Position numbers and translations under genes: made by a program. A model generated the notes under the pieces. The model was given only the letters and a program-made list of their open reading frames with translations. It had not been told where the DNA came from and made no database searches. From positions 2,854,559 to 2,918,558 of the forward strand of contig JANAVB010044017.1 in NCBI GenBank assembly GCA_029216955.1: a DNA stretch of 64,000 nt, written 5' to 3'. The stretch's first letter is position 1; each line of letters starts with the position of its first letter. Source of the DNA: Iris pallida (lineage: Eukaryota > Streptophyta > Magnoliopsida > Asparagales > Iridaceae). Below, one piece after another: positions 23,676-35,791 of this stretch.

Positions 23676-24868
23676 TGTGGAGCTTTTTCTTGACATATAG
23701 AGAGAGCTTGCTCTCATTACATGCCTAGTTTTTAGTCCCACATCGGAAATGCACCATGAAGTGTATCTCAATATATACATGGTATGGTGTTGAGGTATGC
23801 ACATGGGGTGGTGACCCTAAGGAGGGAACCATGTGGGTGATTTTACTATGAGGTAAGGATAAGGCTCCATATTAAAGCATTAATGCTTTTTGTCGTGTTC
23901 TTGAAATTTATTCCTTAGGAGCTAAGTCCCGTAGCGACTCGGACTCAGACTCGGGCTCATGAGACGTAATATGATATTTTGTTAGCGCACTTTGCACTTA
24001 GCATGTCAGCATCGTCGCTAGGCGCATAGTACGCTTTAGTTGCACTCGTTGTGTGAGCCTCCGCGCTTTCGATAGCGTCCGTTCGCGCGGACGTTCGCAT
24101 GGCCAATTAGCATGGACCGTTCGTACGGGCAGTTGGTGCGGCCAGATGGCGAAGCGGTTGGCGCTGCAGTTTGTGGGCACAGTTGGAGCGCAGTGCGTGC
24201 AACGCGCGCTGTGCGCATTGTGCGCAGGTGGGCGAGTGCGTGCTGGCGCAGTTGGCGCTAATTGCTGTAGCGCGCACGCTGTCGTGTCTGACCACGATCT
24301 GAACAGTTATAAAATGTTCGAAAACGGTTCCTCTTTTCACGCAACACGTCTCGAACGTTTCGTATACTGGACAGTTACTGTACGCGCCTATATAAGTTCC
24401 TCTCTTCTCTCTCATTCAATCTGTTCATTTCTACAAGTTCCTTACGAATTTCAAAGAGCAAAGAAGAGAGAAATTCAGAGAGAGTTCTGTCCAAACCGAG
24501 AAGTCAGAAGAGCATTTCGTCAGAGTGTTCCGTAGTTCGTCTTCGAACTTGCTGGTTCCTGGGAGCTGATCGTCGTGTGGGACGAATCTAGCTTTGAGCT
24601 CCGGTGATTCGTCATCCCAGCAGACCTCTTCTCTTCTTCCGTTCATCTCTTTTTACTTGTAACTCGTTTTGAACGAGATCTTCTCTGATTTAATCAGAAA
24701 ACTTTCTGTGGGCTTTCGTCGCTGTTGTTACGAAATTCACTTGTGCCTTATTCGAAGTGTTATATTTGATTTCGTCTCTCTGAATCCTCCAGGATCTCAG
24801 TTGTGCACCTTCCTCAAAGTGTTGCCAAAATATGTTTTTCATCTTAAAATCATGCCCAGGCACTAACA
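23676..24868 (+). repeat. 3' LTR of copia A
   Basis: Starts TGTGGAGC, preceded by GTGGAAGAT as a likely polypurine tract, and ends GGCACTAACA. It is about 180 bases longer than the 5' LTR because of extra GC-rich sequence around 23985-24250. The open frames at 24053-24535 and on the other strand lie in this GC-rich LTR part and are not genes. TATA-like TATATAAG at 24389-24396. Confidence 0.92.
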
Positions 24869-24873
24869 AAGCT
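24869..24873. other. Target-site duplication of copia A, right copy
   Basis: AAGCT, identical to 9019-9023. Confidence 0.9.
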
Positions 24874-26344
24874 CACCCAAAAAATACCTACTTGGCTAGT
24901 TTGATATCACATATTATCAAACTCATCCTCAAACACCTATAATAACTATAAAGATCCTCACTTTCTGCACCAATAACTAAATTCCCAAGATTCATAGAAA
25001 TTTTTTGCCAAAATAAACCCAAAATCTATCAGATTGAAGCAAAACGTGTCACATTAACTCCATAACAAGCTCTGATTTAAGACTGGATATTATCAAATTC
25101 ATGATTAAACACCTAAAATTGTAAAGAAATTTCAAAACTCGACTGATTCTGGCAATCAAAAACTCATCATATTCGCATCATGAGCTAAAATTAGCAATAT
25201 TTTCCGAAATTCTTGGCATAAATCAACGAAAAGACGATCAAATCGAAGAACTTGGACTTACACTATGTAGAACTTGGACGCCATTGATGGAGATTGGGAC
25301 TTCGAAGAGGGTTTTGTGATGGATTTATGAAGAATGGAGAAGAAAGGAGAGAGCTTTCGGAGTATTTATCTTGAGAAGAGGAGAGCCGGTGGTTCTTTCG
25401 TGAGCCGGCGGCTCGGGTCGATGTCATTGATATGGGCATCATGCGTTATGACCCATCACATGGATTCTGGTGACCGACACCATAAGTAAGTAGGTGAGCA
25501 CAAAGCCATAACCTCAGCTAGGGATTAGTGTTGGATTTATTCGCTTTCAACGTTATTCAAACTAGCATATATGCACGTAGCTTACACGTATTTTAATATT
25601 TTTTAATTAGTTTAGGAAGACTCTTTAGGAAGACCAAAGGATAGTCTTTCTAATTACTAAGTTGTCTTTATTAAAATTAATGAACTATTTTTAATTAGTA
25701 TAAGTATGTAAGGGTATTTTCGGAATTTAAAAGTTTCACCATCTAAGTTTTCCTATTATATAGTAGAATAGATATACGAATAAATCGAAATTCTAAAAAT
25801 TTAAAATTAAAATTAAAATCAAACTGAAATTATGAGCCAATCAATTCAATTTGTTCGATTGGATATTTTTATTAATTACTGCTTTGAACCCAAAGTTTGA
25901 ACTGTAGTTAAACTATATTAAAAATTATAACTTTTATACATATATTTGTATATTTTAAAGTTGGGACCAAATTTGGTAAATTATCAAAGTTGAACTTTAA
26001 ATAGAACCGTTGTTATCAAAATATAAACAACAATATACACATTTTTTTGTTGCAAAAATACATAAAATTGAGAGTATTTAATAATTACATTAGTCTTATT
26101 AGGTTTTCAATTTTAAACCAAAATTGAAACCGGATAATTCTTTTTAGTAATTTAAAAATTGAAACTGAGCCGAATTTTTTTAAGCCGAACTGAATCTCTT
26201 GTTCGGTTCAGTTCGATTCTCGGTACAAAATTGAAATGCTGCCCCCCTCCCTTCTGCCCACCCCATTATCATCCTCACCTTATCTATTGGATCATATTTA
26301 AAAAAGTAGTAGATAAAATATGTACAATAATTCAAGAAGTGTAA
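24874..26344. other. Intergenic DNA, no gene seen
   Basis: Continues the sequence interrupted at 9018. It is AT-rich. Around 26160-26225 there is a GGTTCAGTTCGATTCTCGG-type stretch with a loosely complementary GAGCCGAA/AGCCGAAC upstream, like many short plant inverted-repeat elements, but the ends are not defined. The open frame at 26159-26344 has no recognisable domain. Confidence 0.45.
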
Positions 26345-26480
26345 TGAAATGAGAGAGAAAGAGAAAAATTGTAACCAAATATAATGCTCTAGAGCTTTCT
26401 CATTAATAATATATATGGAGAGAGAAAAATAGAGGTGGTTGTAGATAGGGATAAGAGCATCCATGTTTGGGTTATTCTAA
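26345..26480. repeat. Dispersed copy of the 44033-44530 repeat
   Basis: Shares in order GAAATGAGAGAGAAAGAGAA, a TTAATAATATATATGG.GAGAGA block, ATAGAGGTGGTTGTAGATAG and GGATAA..GCATCCATGTTTGGGTTA with the two units at 44033-44530. It lacks the second half of that unit. Confidence 0.65.
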
Positions 26481-27291
26481 ATCATAACACCCTTGTATGC
26501 CAACTTCAATTATTGTCTCATTAAAAAAAATCATTGAAGAAATCCATCCATGGAAAAAAAATCATAGAAAAAGAGATGAATACAATAATATTCTTCAGAA
26601 ATCCAATTGGGTGCAACTTACACTGACTCGTTAAAAATCTTTCGAAAAAAAATTTAGTGGAAAAAAAATCTCATTGAATGAAAATAGTACAGTGCTCACA
26701 AACATGCTTAAAGATGTCTCCATTAGCATCTTTAGGATACTTGCATTTGCAGGATACTCCTCAAAAAAATATTACATTTACATCAATTCAAATGAAAATC
26801 AACTCCCAATGTACATTTGAATATTATATTCACCCAAATATATAAAAAAAAAACCTCCCAACACATTTGAATATTACATTACATTTCACCCAAATACTTT
26901 ATTTGACTATATATTCATATGCATTACACTCATATCATTATAAAGAGTTTGTAGGCTTTATTTGTGATTCCTGGAAGCTCGCAACTCCTCATGATTTGTT
27001 GAACTATTAAAATCATAGTTATGCACATTCTCTGTTGAGGTTGTCGCATTAATTTCTTTTATTGATCTCCAAAATATCTACAACACTATTTAGAAAAATA
27101 TACCTTGTTTGTGATATCTCCTTAAAGGGGATCAGATAAATAACATGTGTTTGTATATCATGTAAGATCAGCACATTCATATTAATTTAAATCAAGAATG
27201 ATTTCTTTGCTTTATATCATTCTAGTGTATGCGCATATCAGTAGGCTCATATATATTGTGCTGAGTGAATGATAATAAGGAACTTGCACTT
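26481..27291. other. Intergenic DNA, no gene seen
   Basis: A-rich sequence without domains. It is the left flank of copia C. Confidence 0.45.
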
Positions 27292-27296
27292 AAAAT
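27292..27296. other. Target-site duplication of copia C, left copy
   Basis: AAAAT, identical to 40864-40868 on the other side of the element. Confidence 0.85.
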
Positions 27297-28092
27297 TGTT
27301 GGAAAAGAAACGCGGAAACCTTTTGCCAAAACTAGAGAGTACCTGCGAGAGAACCGAGCAATACAACGCACGAACCAAAATACCAAAACAAACCACGCAA
27401 ACACAGAAAATTTTTGACGTGGAAAATCATTGCGAAAAAAACCATGGGACGATCGGAGTCCAACCCTGAGAAGCCTTCACTAATGAAATAAAGGATTACA
27501 CCCTCTACAAACTTCTCCCAATCCAAATAGGATCCCCATAACATTTAGGAGCAAGAATAATGATTACAAAGCTACGAAGAACAAGGACGACGAGTAGAGA
27601 TTACCCGAACACGATCCTCCTTTGAAAATGGCCTTCAATCCTCCTTCTTCTCTCCCAAAGTTGCAATGGCACTCTTGCCTCTTTTTCTCTCTCTTGTTCT
27701 TCAATGTTGTGTTATGATTAGGGTTAGGAATAACCATGTATAAACCCCCTAATCCGCAGCAAAACCTGGACCGTAGGATACGATCCAATGGTGATTAAAT
27801 CACCCTGAAAAATGTTTCAGCCCCGACACACAGAGTTCGGCCAGAACTCTGTCCTAGCACAGAGTTCGGCCAGAACTCTGTGTTCTGGCAACAGAACAGC
27901 TCTGGAACTGGGAGGCAGAGTTCGGCCCGAACTCTGTCCCCCTCTCTCCAGCAGCTCCTCTGGCAGCTTCCGAGCTTCTTCGTCTTCTCCGACTGGCCTC
28001 GTCATCTCCTCGAGCTTCTCTGACACACAGACAGCGCTCGTCGCACTTTGGGGTCTTCTCCACATAGGTTGGGAATCCTACCCACTCCAACA
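27297..28092 (-). repeat. 3' LTR of copia C
   Basis: Bounded by TGTTGG and CCAACA, a 6-bp inverted repeat. It carries three hairpin units, arms CAGAGTTC and GAACTCTG around a 5-base spacer, at 27831-27851, 27860-27880 and 27916-27936. The right LTR has four. Confidence 0.93.
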
Positions 28093-28108
28093 AATCTTCC
28101 CCTTCACA
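28093..28108 (-). other. Polypurine tract of copia C
   Basis: GTGAAGGGGAAGATT-type purine run on the - strand, directly before the 3' LTR. Confidence 0.65.
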
Positions 28109-28109
28109 A

Positions 28110-31047
28110 CTAGGTGGAGGAGGTCGTCATCTCGACGATCTGTCTGCAGTACTCAAACTTTCCCCTCGGTAGAACCTTCGTGAGCATGTCCGCTCCATTG
28201 TCACCAGTATGAACCTTCTCAAGCAACGCGTCCTTCTTCTCAACCACATCCCGTATCCAATGATACCGAGTCTCGATGTGCTTGGACCGACTATAAAATG
28301 TTTGATTCTTCACAAGGTGAATAGCACTCTGACTGTCGCAAAGCAAAGTATACCGCTCTTGCTTTAGCCCCATTTCCTGCAGCAGCTTCTTCATCCACAG
28401 CAGCTCCTTGCAAGCCTCTGTCGCCGTAATGTATTTTGCCTCCGCCGTCGACAAGACAACACACTTCTGTAACCGCGACTGCCACGATACCGTTCCTCCG
28501 ACAAGCATCATCACATAGCCCGAAGTCGATCGTCTCGTGTCTACATCTCTAGCCATATCAGCGTCGGTATATCCAACCAGCTTCGGCTCGTCACCATCAA
28601 AAGAAAGTCTCCAATCGGCAGTTCCCTGAAGGTATCGTAGAATCCACTTGACCCGCACTCCAATGTACCCTTCCAGGATTTGAAAGATACCTGCTAACAG
28701 TGCCAACTGCATGAGCGATGTCTGGCCTCGTGCACACCATAGCATACATAAGGCTCCCCACAGCTGAAGCATATGGAACCCGCTCCATATCTTTCTTTTC
28801 GTCCTCGGTAGATGGACACTGCTCCTTAGTAAACTTAAAGTGGGCCGCAATGGGGCAACTCACTTTCTTCAACCCGTCCATCCCGAAACGCTAAAGTACC
28901 CGGTGAATGTACTTCTTTTGGAACAAATGTAGCAGCTTGGACTCTCTCTCTCTCGGCTGATCTATATCCCAAGAATAGTCTTCGATGTACCCAAATCCTT
29001 CATAGAGAAGGCCGCGCCCAGTTGGCGCTTCAACTCCGCTATCCTAGTGGCATTCCGACCCACTAATAGCATGTCATCAACATAGAGCAATAAAATAATG
29101 AAATCATCATTGGCAAAATACCTCACAAATACACAGTGATCCGATGTCGTCCGTGCATAACCATGCTCCCCCATAAACGACTCGAACTTCTTGTACCACT
29201 GCCTCGAAGCCTGCTTCAGACCATACAAGCTCTTCCTCAACCGGCAGACCAAATGTGACTTGTCCTTCTCACAGGATCCCTCTGGCTGCTCCATATAGAA
29301 CTCCTCCTCAAGATCACCGTGGAGGAATGCCATCTTCACGTACATCTGCTCAATATCCAATTCGAGACTGGTTGTCAATGCTAGCACCACCTGAATAGAC
29401 GAATGCTTGACGACTGACGAAAAGATCTCATCATAATCTACGTCTTTTCGCTGACCGTAGCCTTTAACTACCAGCCTCGCTTTGTATCGAGGACGAGTAG
29501 CATCATCCGTCTGCTTCACTCTAAACATCCATCGATTCTTCAAAACCTTCTTGCCCTTTGGCAACCGTACTAGCTCATAAGTGGAATTAGTGTGCAAGGA
29601 ACTCATCTCCTCCTGCATAGCCTTCATCCACTCCTGCCTGTGTTTATCTTCCATAGCCTCTGCAAAACTTTCGGGCTCTCTCCCGTTAGTCAATAGCACA
29701 TACTCACCCGGTGAGTATCTCGTAGATGGTCGACGATCTCTGTCGCTCTTTCTCAGTGGAGCCACTAGTGCTGGATGTATATCAACAGCCTCCTCCCCTT
29801 CAGGAACTGCCTTTCCGGCATGCTTATCCTCCTGAGGGACACCCTGACCACCATCAGCAGGTTGATGATCAAGGTTGGGAGCAACTCCATGTACTGGCTC
29901 CCCCATAATTGGATTCCCTGCGATATCCTCTGGAAACTGCTCGAAGCGAAATGACTCTAACTCAGGCAATTCCTCAGCCTCAGAAGGCATCTCGGAATCC
30001 TGAGTGTTGTTTATGGTCTGATCCTCGACGAATACCACGTCCCTACTTCTGTAGAGCTTTCTTTCCACTGGGTCGTAGAGTCTATAGCCAAACTCATCTC
30101 GACCGTAGTCGACAAAGACGCATCACCTCATCTTCGGCTCAAGTTTGGTCCTCTCGTCCTTCGGTACATGCACGAAGGCCTTACAGCCAAACACTTGCAG
30201 GTGACTGTATGACGGCTCTTTGCCGTACAATACTTTGTTAGGCACATCACCCTGCAAAGGAGCACTAGGAGACAAATTAATAACATAAGCAGCTGTGAGA
30301 AGAGCCTCACCCCAATAACTGTCCGGCAAGTTTGCTTCTGATAGCAAACACCGCACCCCTCTCCATCAGTGTCATGTTCATGCGCTCTGCTACACCATTG
30401 AGCTGAGGTGTCTTGGACGGAGTCTTCTGGTGTCGTATCCCTTGCTCTCTGCAATAAGCATCAAATGGACCAATGTATTCGCCGCCATTATCGGACCAAA
30501 CACACAATAACTTCTTGCCCGTCTCACTTTCAACAGAGGCCTGAAACTCTTTAAAAGTAGGCAGCACCCGATCCTTGGTCTTTAAGGCATAGACCCAAAC
30601 CTACCTGGAATAGTCATTAATGAAAGTTACAAAGTAAGAAGCACCACCAATATATTTTACCTTCATAGGATCGCAGACATCCGAGTGAATCAACTCGAGC
30701 AACGCCGGCTTCCTTGAACTTGGGTAACTTTGGAAAGACACTCTATTTTGCTTCCAGCTAAGCAGTGCATGCACTTCTCCAACTTTGTAGACTTGAGCCC
30801 TGGAATAACCTTCATGTTCACCAAGTAGCTCATCCCCTTCTCACTAATATGACCGAGCCGCCTGTGCCACAACTCGGTAGACGCATCACTGACTGCGTTC
30901 ACCTTCTGTGCCCTCTGTGCTCTCCCCTCCATATAGTAGAGATCGGACTTCTTGCTTCCTCTAGCAATCACCATCGAACCTTTGGAAAGCTTTCATTGAC
31001 TATTCCCGAAGAGACTGAAGAATCCCTCGTCATCCAACCTTCCAACC
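28110..31047 (-). pseudogene. Copia C pol (IN-RT-RNase H), broken
   Basis: On the - strand: pre-integrase and HHCC region (ELWHRRLGHISEKGM..CMHCLAG) at about 30690-30974; integrase core with SDNGGEY and NGVAERMNMTLMERG; RT at 28962-30068 with NRWMFRVKQTDD, YGLKQASRQWYKKFE and an intact YVDD (LLLYVDDMLLVG); RNase H with GYTDADMARD and STAEAKY, ending MTTSST at 28110. A stop near 28890 and a frameshift near 28670 split RT from RNase H, and breaks near 30120 and 30600 split integrase. Copia D cuts the region between protease and pre-integrase. Confidence 0.92.
31043..31047. other. Target-site duplication of copia D, left copy
   Basis: CAACC, identical to 38872-38876. Confidence 0.9.
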
Positions 31048-32318
31048 TGATGGAACTGAGGATTCCCAGGACCCTTCCTTTGGTGTACGTATTGATCGAT
31101 AGAAAGTTAAACAGATCTAACACGTGTTCTAACCCTTCATAGGCAGAAACTAGGGTTCATGAATTATACCTGCGACGGAAAGGAGACAAGTAATTCCTGG
31201 CAATCTCGAGCGGACGACCCCAAGATCTTCTGTACGTATTTCTTTCTCGAGTTGGACGTCGTGTGGGCGACGATCTCCCAACCTTTTCTTCTCCTTGGCA
31301 GCCCTCTCTTTCTCTCCTTACGTGAATCACGAATTTAGGGAAAGTTTTAGATTTCTGATCGGTAATATGGCGGCCAGAGAATAGAGGATATATATATAGG
31401 CTACGGTAGGGACCATGAGGAGAAATTAGGGTTAGGCCTCCTAACGGATCTGGATACCCCGTGTTCAGCCCGAACACACAATCCAGGCCCATTAAAAATA
31501 GCTCGGTCCACTAATGAGCTATTGTTGCACTACCTCCCTAATCCCAAATTATGTTTGTGGGCTCCTTTTATTATATGCTCGTTTGGTCCCCCATGTGAAG
31601 ATATCGTATGTCCGTCGATCAAATTAAGTTACTGACAACTATATTGATTCGACATCTTTTATCCTTAAGTAGTACCACTCAACTTTATTTGTCATGTCGA
31701 ATATAATCTACCTGCAGGGTTTACATGACAATCCTTATGAGCTCCTTAAGGGGACATCATCAACCCGATGTATCGGGACATGGATTCCATTTATAATCAA
31801 TAGCCCATCATACATACAATGTTATTACCCAATTCATAGAGGTTGTCGATCCATAATGAATCTCACTCTTTTATGAGTCAAAATAATACACACTATATAT
31901 ACATGTCCGTTATTATATCCGGGTTAAGAGCACAAGCATCCATAATAACAGAGGTATTTGTTCTCTTATGTAGTCAGTACAAAGAGAACAACCTCAAGTG
32001 GTCCTGTTCAATACACACAAAGTGTACTAGTGTAAACCTATAGTCAAGATAGACTAATACCAGATTACACTACAACCTTTCCAATATATTGTCCAAGTCC
32101 ATCTAGGTTGTGAACTATTTATATACTCCATAGGAAACTGATAATATGATCTTCTGTGTGACAACACACACCATATTATCTACAATATAGAATATCAGAC
32201 ATTTGCATTAACACTTGCAACAAATACAATATGCAAACATTTGCCCATATGATTCTCATTCAAAATTTAAGGAAATAAGGTTACTAAAAAAGTGATGCTT
32301 TTAGTATATAACCTAACA
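31048..32318 (-). repeat. 3' LTR of copia D
   Basis: Starts TGTTAGG and ends CCATCA on the - strand. It is almost the same as 37606-38871. A (TA)-rich TATA-like stretch lies at about 31387-31400 and is six bases longer than in the other LTR. Open frames at 31694-31876 and 31843-32043 recur in the other LTR and are not genes. Confidence 0.95.
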
Positions 32319-32330
32319 ATCTCCCACTTA
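32319..32330 (-). other. Polypurine tract of copia D
   Basis: AAGTGGGAGAT on the - strand, directly before the 3' LTR. A second purine-rich copy (CAAGTGGAAGAT) lies about 50 bases upstream. Confidence 0.65.
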
Positions 32331-32390
32331 TACTCAAAGCATTGCTTTTTAGTATACTGTTACAAATCTTCCACTTGTACTTAAAGCCAT

Positions 32391-34108
32391 GTTGCTACAC
32401 ATCTGACTCCCATTCCCTCAACATGACTATCAAAAGCCTTAGTTGGTAAGCTCTTTGTAAAGGGATCAGCTAGGTTGTCGGCTGATGCTATCTTGATCAC
32501 ATCAACTTTTCATTTCTTTACGAAATCTCGTATCAGATGGTACTTGCGCTCAATGTGTTTGCCAGTCTTATGGGCTCGTGGTTCCTTCGAGTTTGTAACT
32601 GCACCACTATTATCACAATAAAGTGTAATAGACTTAGGCAAACTAGGTACCACATCCAAGTCCAACAGAAAGTTTCTGAGCCAAACCACTTCTTTGGCTG
32701 CCTCAGAGGCTGCCACATACTCGGCTTCCATGGTAGAATCGGCAATACATTTTTGCTTGATACTCCTCCACACAATGGCTCCACCTTCCAAAGTAAACAC
32801 ATAACCTGAGGTAGATTTTCTGGAATCCCTATCTGACTGAAAATCTGAGTCTGTATACCCCAAAGGAACTAAACTATCTGCCTGGTAAACTAGCATATAC
32901 TCTTTAGTCCTTTTCAGGTACTTCAAAATATGCTTTACGGCAGTCCAGTGCTCTTGTCCTGGGTTAGACTGATATCTGCTGACCATGCCTACGGCAAAGC
33001 AGATGTCTGGTCTCGTACATAGCATTGCATACATTAAGCTTCCTACTGCTGAAGCATAAGGAACTGCCTTCATGTTCTCTATCTCTTTAGGTGTCCTCGT
33101 ACACTGCTCCTTTGATAGAGCAATTCCATGTCTAAAAGGTAAGAAACCTTTCTTAGAATTTTACATACTAAAACGAGATAGTACAGTATCGATATAGGAA
33201 GCTTGGGATAAGCCCAACATCCTTTTCTTACGATCTCGTAGAACTTTGATCCCAAGGATGTGACCTACTTCTCCCAAGTTCTTCATATCAAACTGTTTGG
33301 ATAACCATACCCTTACATCAGATAACACCTTTACATTGTTTCCAATGAGCAAGATGTCATCCACATAAAGTATTAGGAACACCACCATATTTTCGTCACA
33401 CTTTCTGTATACACATGATTCATCCTGACATTGATCAAATCCATAGGATTTTATCACCTGATCAAAATATATGTTCCAAGATCTGGAAGCTTGCTTAAGT
33501 CCATAAATGGACTTCTTGAGCTTACAAACAAGATGCTCCTGGCCCTTTTCAATGAACCCGTCTGGTTGCTTCATATAGATGTCTTCTTCAAGACTTTCAT
33601 TAAGGAAAGCTGTCTTGACATCCATTTGCCAAATCTCATAATCGAGATGAGCTGTAATAGATAAAAGAATCCGGAGAGACTTAAGCATGGCTGCAGGAGA
33701 AAAGGTTTTCTCATAATCGATACCCTCTCTTTGAGTAAAACTTTTTGCTACAAGCCGAGCTTTAAAGGTTTCAACCTTACCGTCTGATCCTCTTTTTCTC
33801 TTATAGACCCACTTGTATCCAATGGCTTTTACACCAATGGGTGGTTCTACAAGATCCCAGACCTGATTAGAATCCATAGATTCTATTTCAGATATCATTG
33901 CTTTTTGCCAAGACTCTGCATCTTTATCTTGGAGTGCTTCATTGTAGGTACAGGGATCATAATCTTGTTCCTCAGGGACGAAGTCTGACGACTCTCCCAA
34001 GAACATATATCTATCAGGTTGTATCACAACCCTTCCACTACGACGAGGCACTATCGGTTGTGGTGTAACATTTGTGACACGTTGTGCAGTTATTTGTGGT
34101 TCATCCTT
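32391..34108 (-). pseudogene. Copia D RT-RNase H, two to three stops
   Basis: Makes the DNA copy of the element RNA. The frame is continuous apart from stops. The RT has YKWVYKRKRGSDGK, KARLVAKSFTQREGIDY, MDVKTAFLNE, YGLKQASRSWN and an intact catalytic YVDD (LILYVDDILLIG). A stop at 33161-33163 precedes the VPYASAVGSLMYA linker and RNase H (GYTDSDFQSDRDSRKS, TMEAEYVA). A stop at 32510-32512 removes the last block, which ends at TAA 32391-32393. The same frame runs through all pieces, so few changes separate it from an open frame. Confidence 0.93.
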
Positions 34109-35791
34109 TTATACTGTTGGTACTGAAGTACTTGGTGTCTCACGTCTCAGTTCTTCTAGAACAACTCTACTTGTGGGTTTATGGTTCATCACATAGTCTT
34201 CCTTTAAGAATCGGGCATTGGTGCTAACAATGACCTTCTGATCCTTAGGACTATAAAATAAACCTCCTTTCGTTCCTCTTGGATAGCCTACAAACAAGCG
34301 TACTTCTGTACGAGATTCCAACTTATCTGCTTTTCCATTCAGCACATGTGCCGGACTACCCCAAATACGAACATGTTTCAGACTAGGCTTACGCCCAATC
34401 CACAGCTCTGTGGGAGTAAGAGGTACTGACTTAGAAGGAACCAAGTTCAAAATATAAGCTGCAGTCTCTAAGGCATATCCCCAAAACGAATCTAGCAAAT
34501 TCGAATAACTCATCATTGATCTAACTATCTCCATAAGAGTTCTATTCCTTCTTTCGGCTACACCATTCTGCTGGGGCGATCCAGGTGCAGTCAATTGGGA
34601 TGCAATCCCAGCCTCTGATAAATAATTCCTAAACTCTCCAAAGAGGTACTCGCCACCACGATCTGATCGTAATAACTTGATACATTTTCTATGACGTTTC
34701 TCCGTTTCAGCCTTGTACTCTTTGAATTTCTCAAAGCACTCAGACTTACAGCGCATCAAATAAATGTATCCATACCTTGAATAATCGTCAATAAATGTGA
34801 CAAAATATTCAAAGCCACCTCTAGCTTGGATAGTCATGGGTCCACACAAATCAGAATGAACCAATTCCAACACATCTTTGGCCCTATACCCCTTTGCCGT
34901 AAAAGGCATTTTGGTCATTTTACCTTCCAAACAGGATTTACAGACTGGTAGTGCCTCCACTTCCAATGAACTCAAAGGTCCATCTTCAACCAGTCTTTGA
35001 ATCCTTCTTAGGTTAATATGTCCCAATCGTAAGTGCCAAAGATATGTTTGGTTCATACAAGAAGGTTCTTTTCTCTTATTTAAGTTAGATGACATATTAT
35101 TCATTTTCATAAGTTGCATTGTGGGCGAAATAGGATTAATGACATACAAATTATCAACCAATGCACCAGAACAGATAAAATGTTTATTCTTTCTAATAAC
35201 AATATTGTCATTAAAATAAACTGAACATCCATCCTTAACTAACATAGAAACAGAAACTAAATTTCTTCTAAGTGAAGGTGCATAAAGACAATCCCTCAAT
35301 GTCAAAGACTTATTTCTACCAAAAGATAAAGTAACATCTCCTAATGCAACGATCGATACTTTTGTAGCATCACCCATGAACAAGCATATCTCTCCATCAC
35401 TGAGCCGTCTGGTTTCCTGGAACCCCTGCAATGTATTGCAGACATGATTAGTGGCTCCTGTATCTACACACCAGGTGCCGGTAGATAACACCGCTAAACA
35501 TGTTTCAACTACTAGTAAATGAGATATACCTTCTTTGTTCCCTTGTTTGAGAAGTGGACAATCAGTTTTCCAATGTCCTGACCCTTTGCACTTGAAATAT
35601 TTGCCTTTCGGCTTTTTCACCGCGCCTTGAGGTCCCATGCCCTTCTTTGCTGAGTTTGCCTGTTTTTGAATGTTATTCTTCTTCTTACCGCCTTTTGGCT
35701 TAGAAGTAGAAGCCTTTTCAGAAACAAAAATATGACCACTCTGCCTAAAGAGAGATTCAGCATCATGTAGCTCTTTTGCAAGTTCTGCCAA
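34109..35791 (-). CDS. Copia D gag C terminus, protease and integrase (560-codon open frame)
   Basis: The largest intact reading frame in the window. It starts downstream of a frameshift that separates it from the Gag body, so it is a fragment of the gag-pol polyprotein. In order: Gag tail with a zinc knuckle whose first Cys is Tyr (YFKCKGSGHWKTDC, about residues 63-76); aspartic protease WCVDTGATNHVC at about 107-118; HHCC region WHLRLGHIN..CKSCLEG; integrase core with HSDLCGPM, FVTFIDDYSRYGY, SDRGGEY and GVAERRNRTL, so all three acidic residues are present. It ends at an in-frame stop at 34109-34111. Confidence 0.9.
   Translation of the reverse strand: MAELAKELHDAESLFRQSGHIFVSEKASTSKPKGGKKKNNIQKQANSAKKGMGPQGAVKKPKGKYFKCKGSGHWKTDCPLLKQGNKEGISHLLVVETCLAVLSTGTWCVDTGATNHVCNTLQGFQETRRLSDGEICLFMGDATKVSIVALGDVTLSFGRNKSLTLRDCLYAPSLRRNLVSVSMLVKDGCSVYFNDNIVIRKNKHFICSGALVDNLYVINPISPTMQLMKMNNMSSNLNKRKEPSCMNQTYLWHLRLGHINLRRIQRLVEDGPLSSLEVEALPVCKSCLEGKMTKMPFTAKGYRAKDVLELVHSDLCGPMTIQARGGFEYFVTFIDDYSRYGYIYLMRCKSECFEKFKEYKAETEKRHRKCIKLLRSDRGGEYLFGEFRNYLSEAGIASQLTAPGSPQQNGVAERRNRTLMEIVRSMMSYSNLLDSFWGYALETAAYILNLVPSKSVPLTPTELWIGRKPSLKHVRIWGSPAHVLNGKADKLESRTEVRLFVGYPRGTKGGLFYSPKDQKVIVSTNARFLKEDYVMNHKPTSRVVLEELRRETPSTSVPTV

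Larger units (their letters stand above)
9024..24868 (+). mobile_element. Ty1/copia element A, split by nested copia B
   Basis: Flanked by a perfect 5-bp duplication AAGCT (9019-9023 and 24869-24873). 5' LTR 9024-10034; gag and protease 10057-11234; start of the pre-integrase region to 11439; then copia B (11440-20106); then integrase, RT and RNase H to 22615, a 3' non-coding part with tandem repeats, and the 3' LTR 23676-24868. Without B it is about 7.2 kb. Domain order PR-IN-RT-RH is Ty1/copia. Both coding halves are full of stops and frameshifts, so it is not autonomous. Confidence 0.93.

Noticed and set aside
24053..24535. 160-codon open frame and its mirror at 24107-24415
   Set aside because: Lies wholly in the GC-rich 3' LTR of copia A, and the 5' LTR does not keep the frame.
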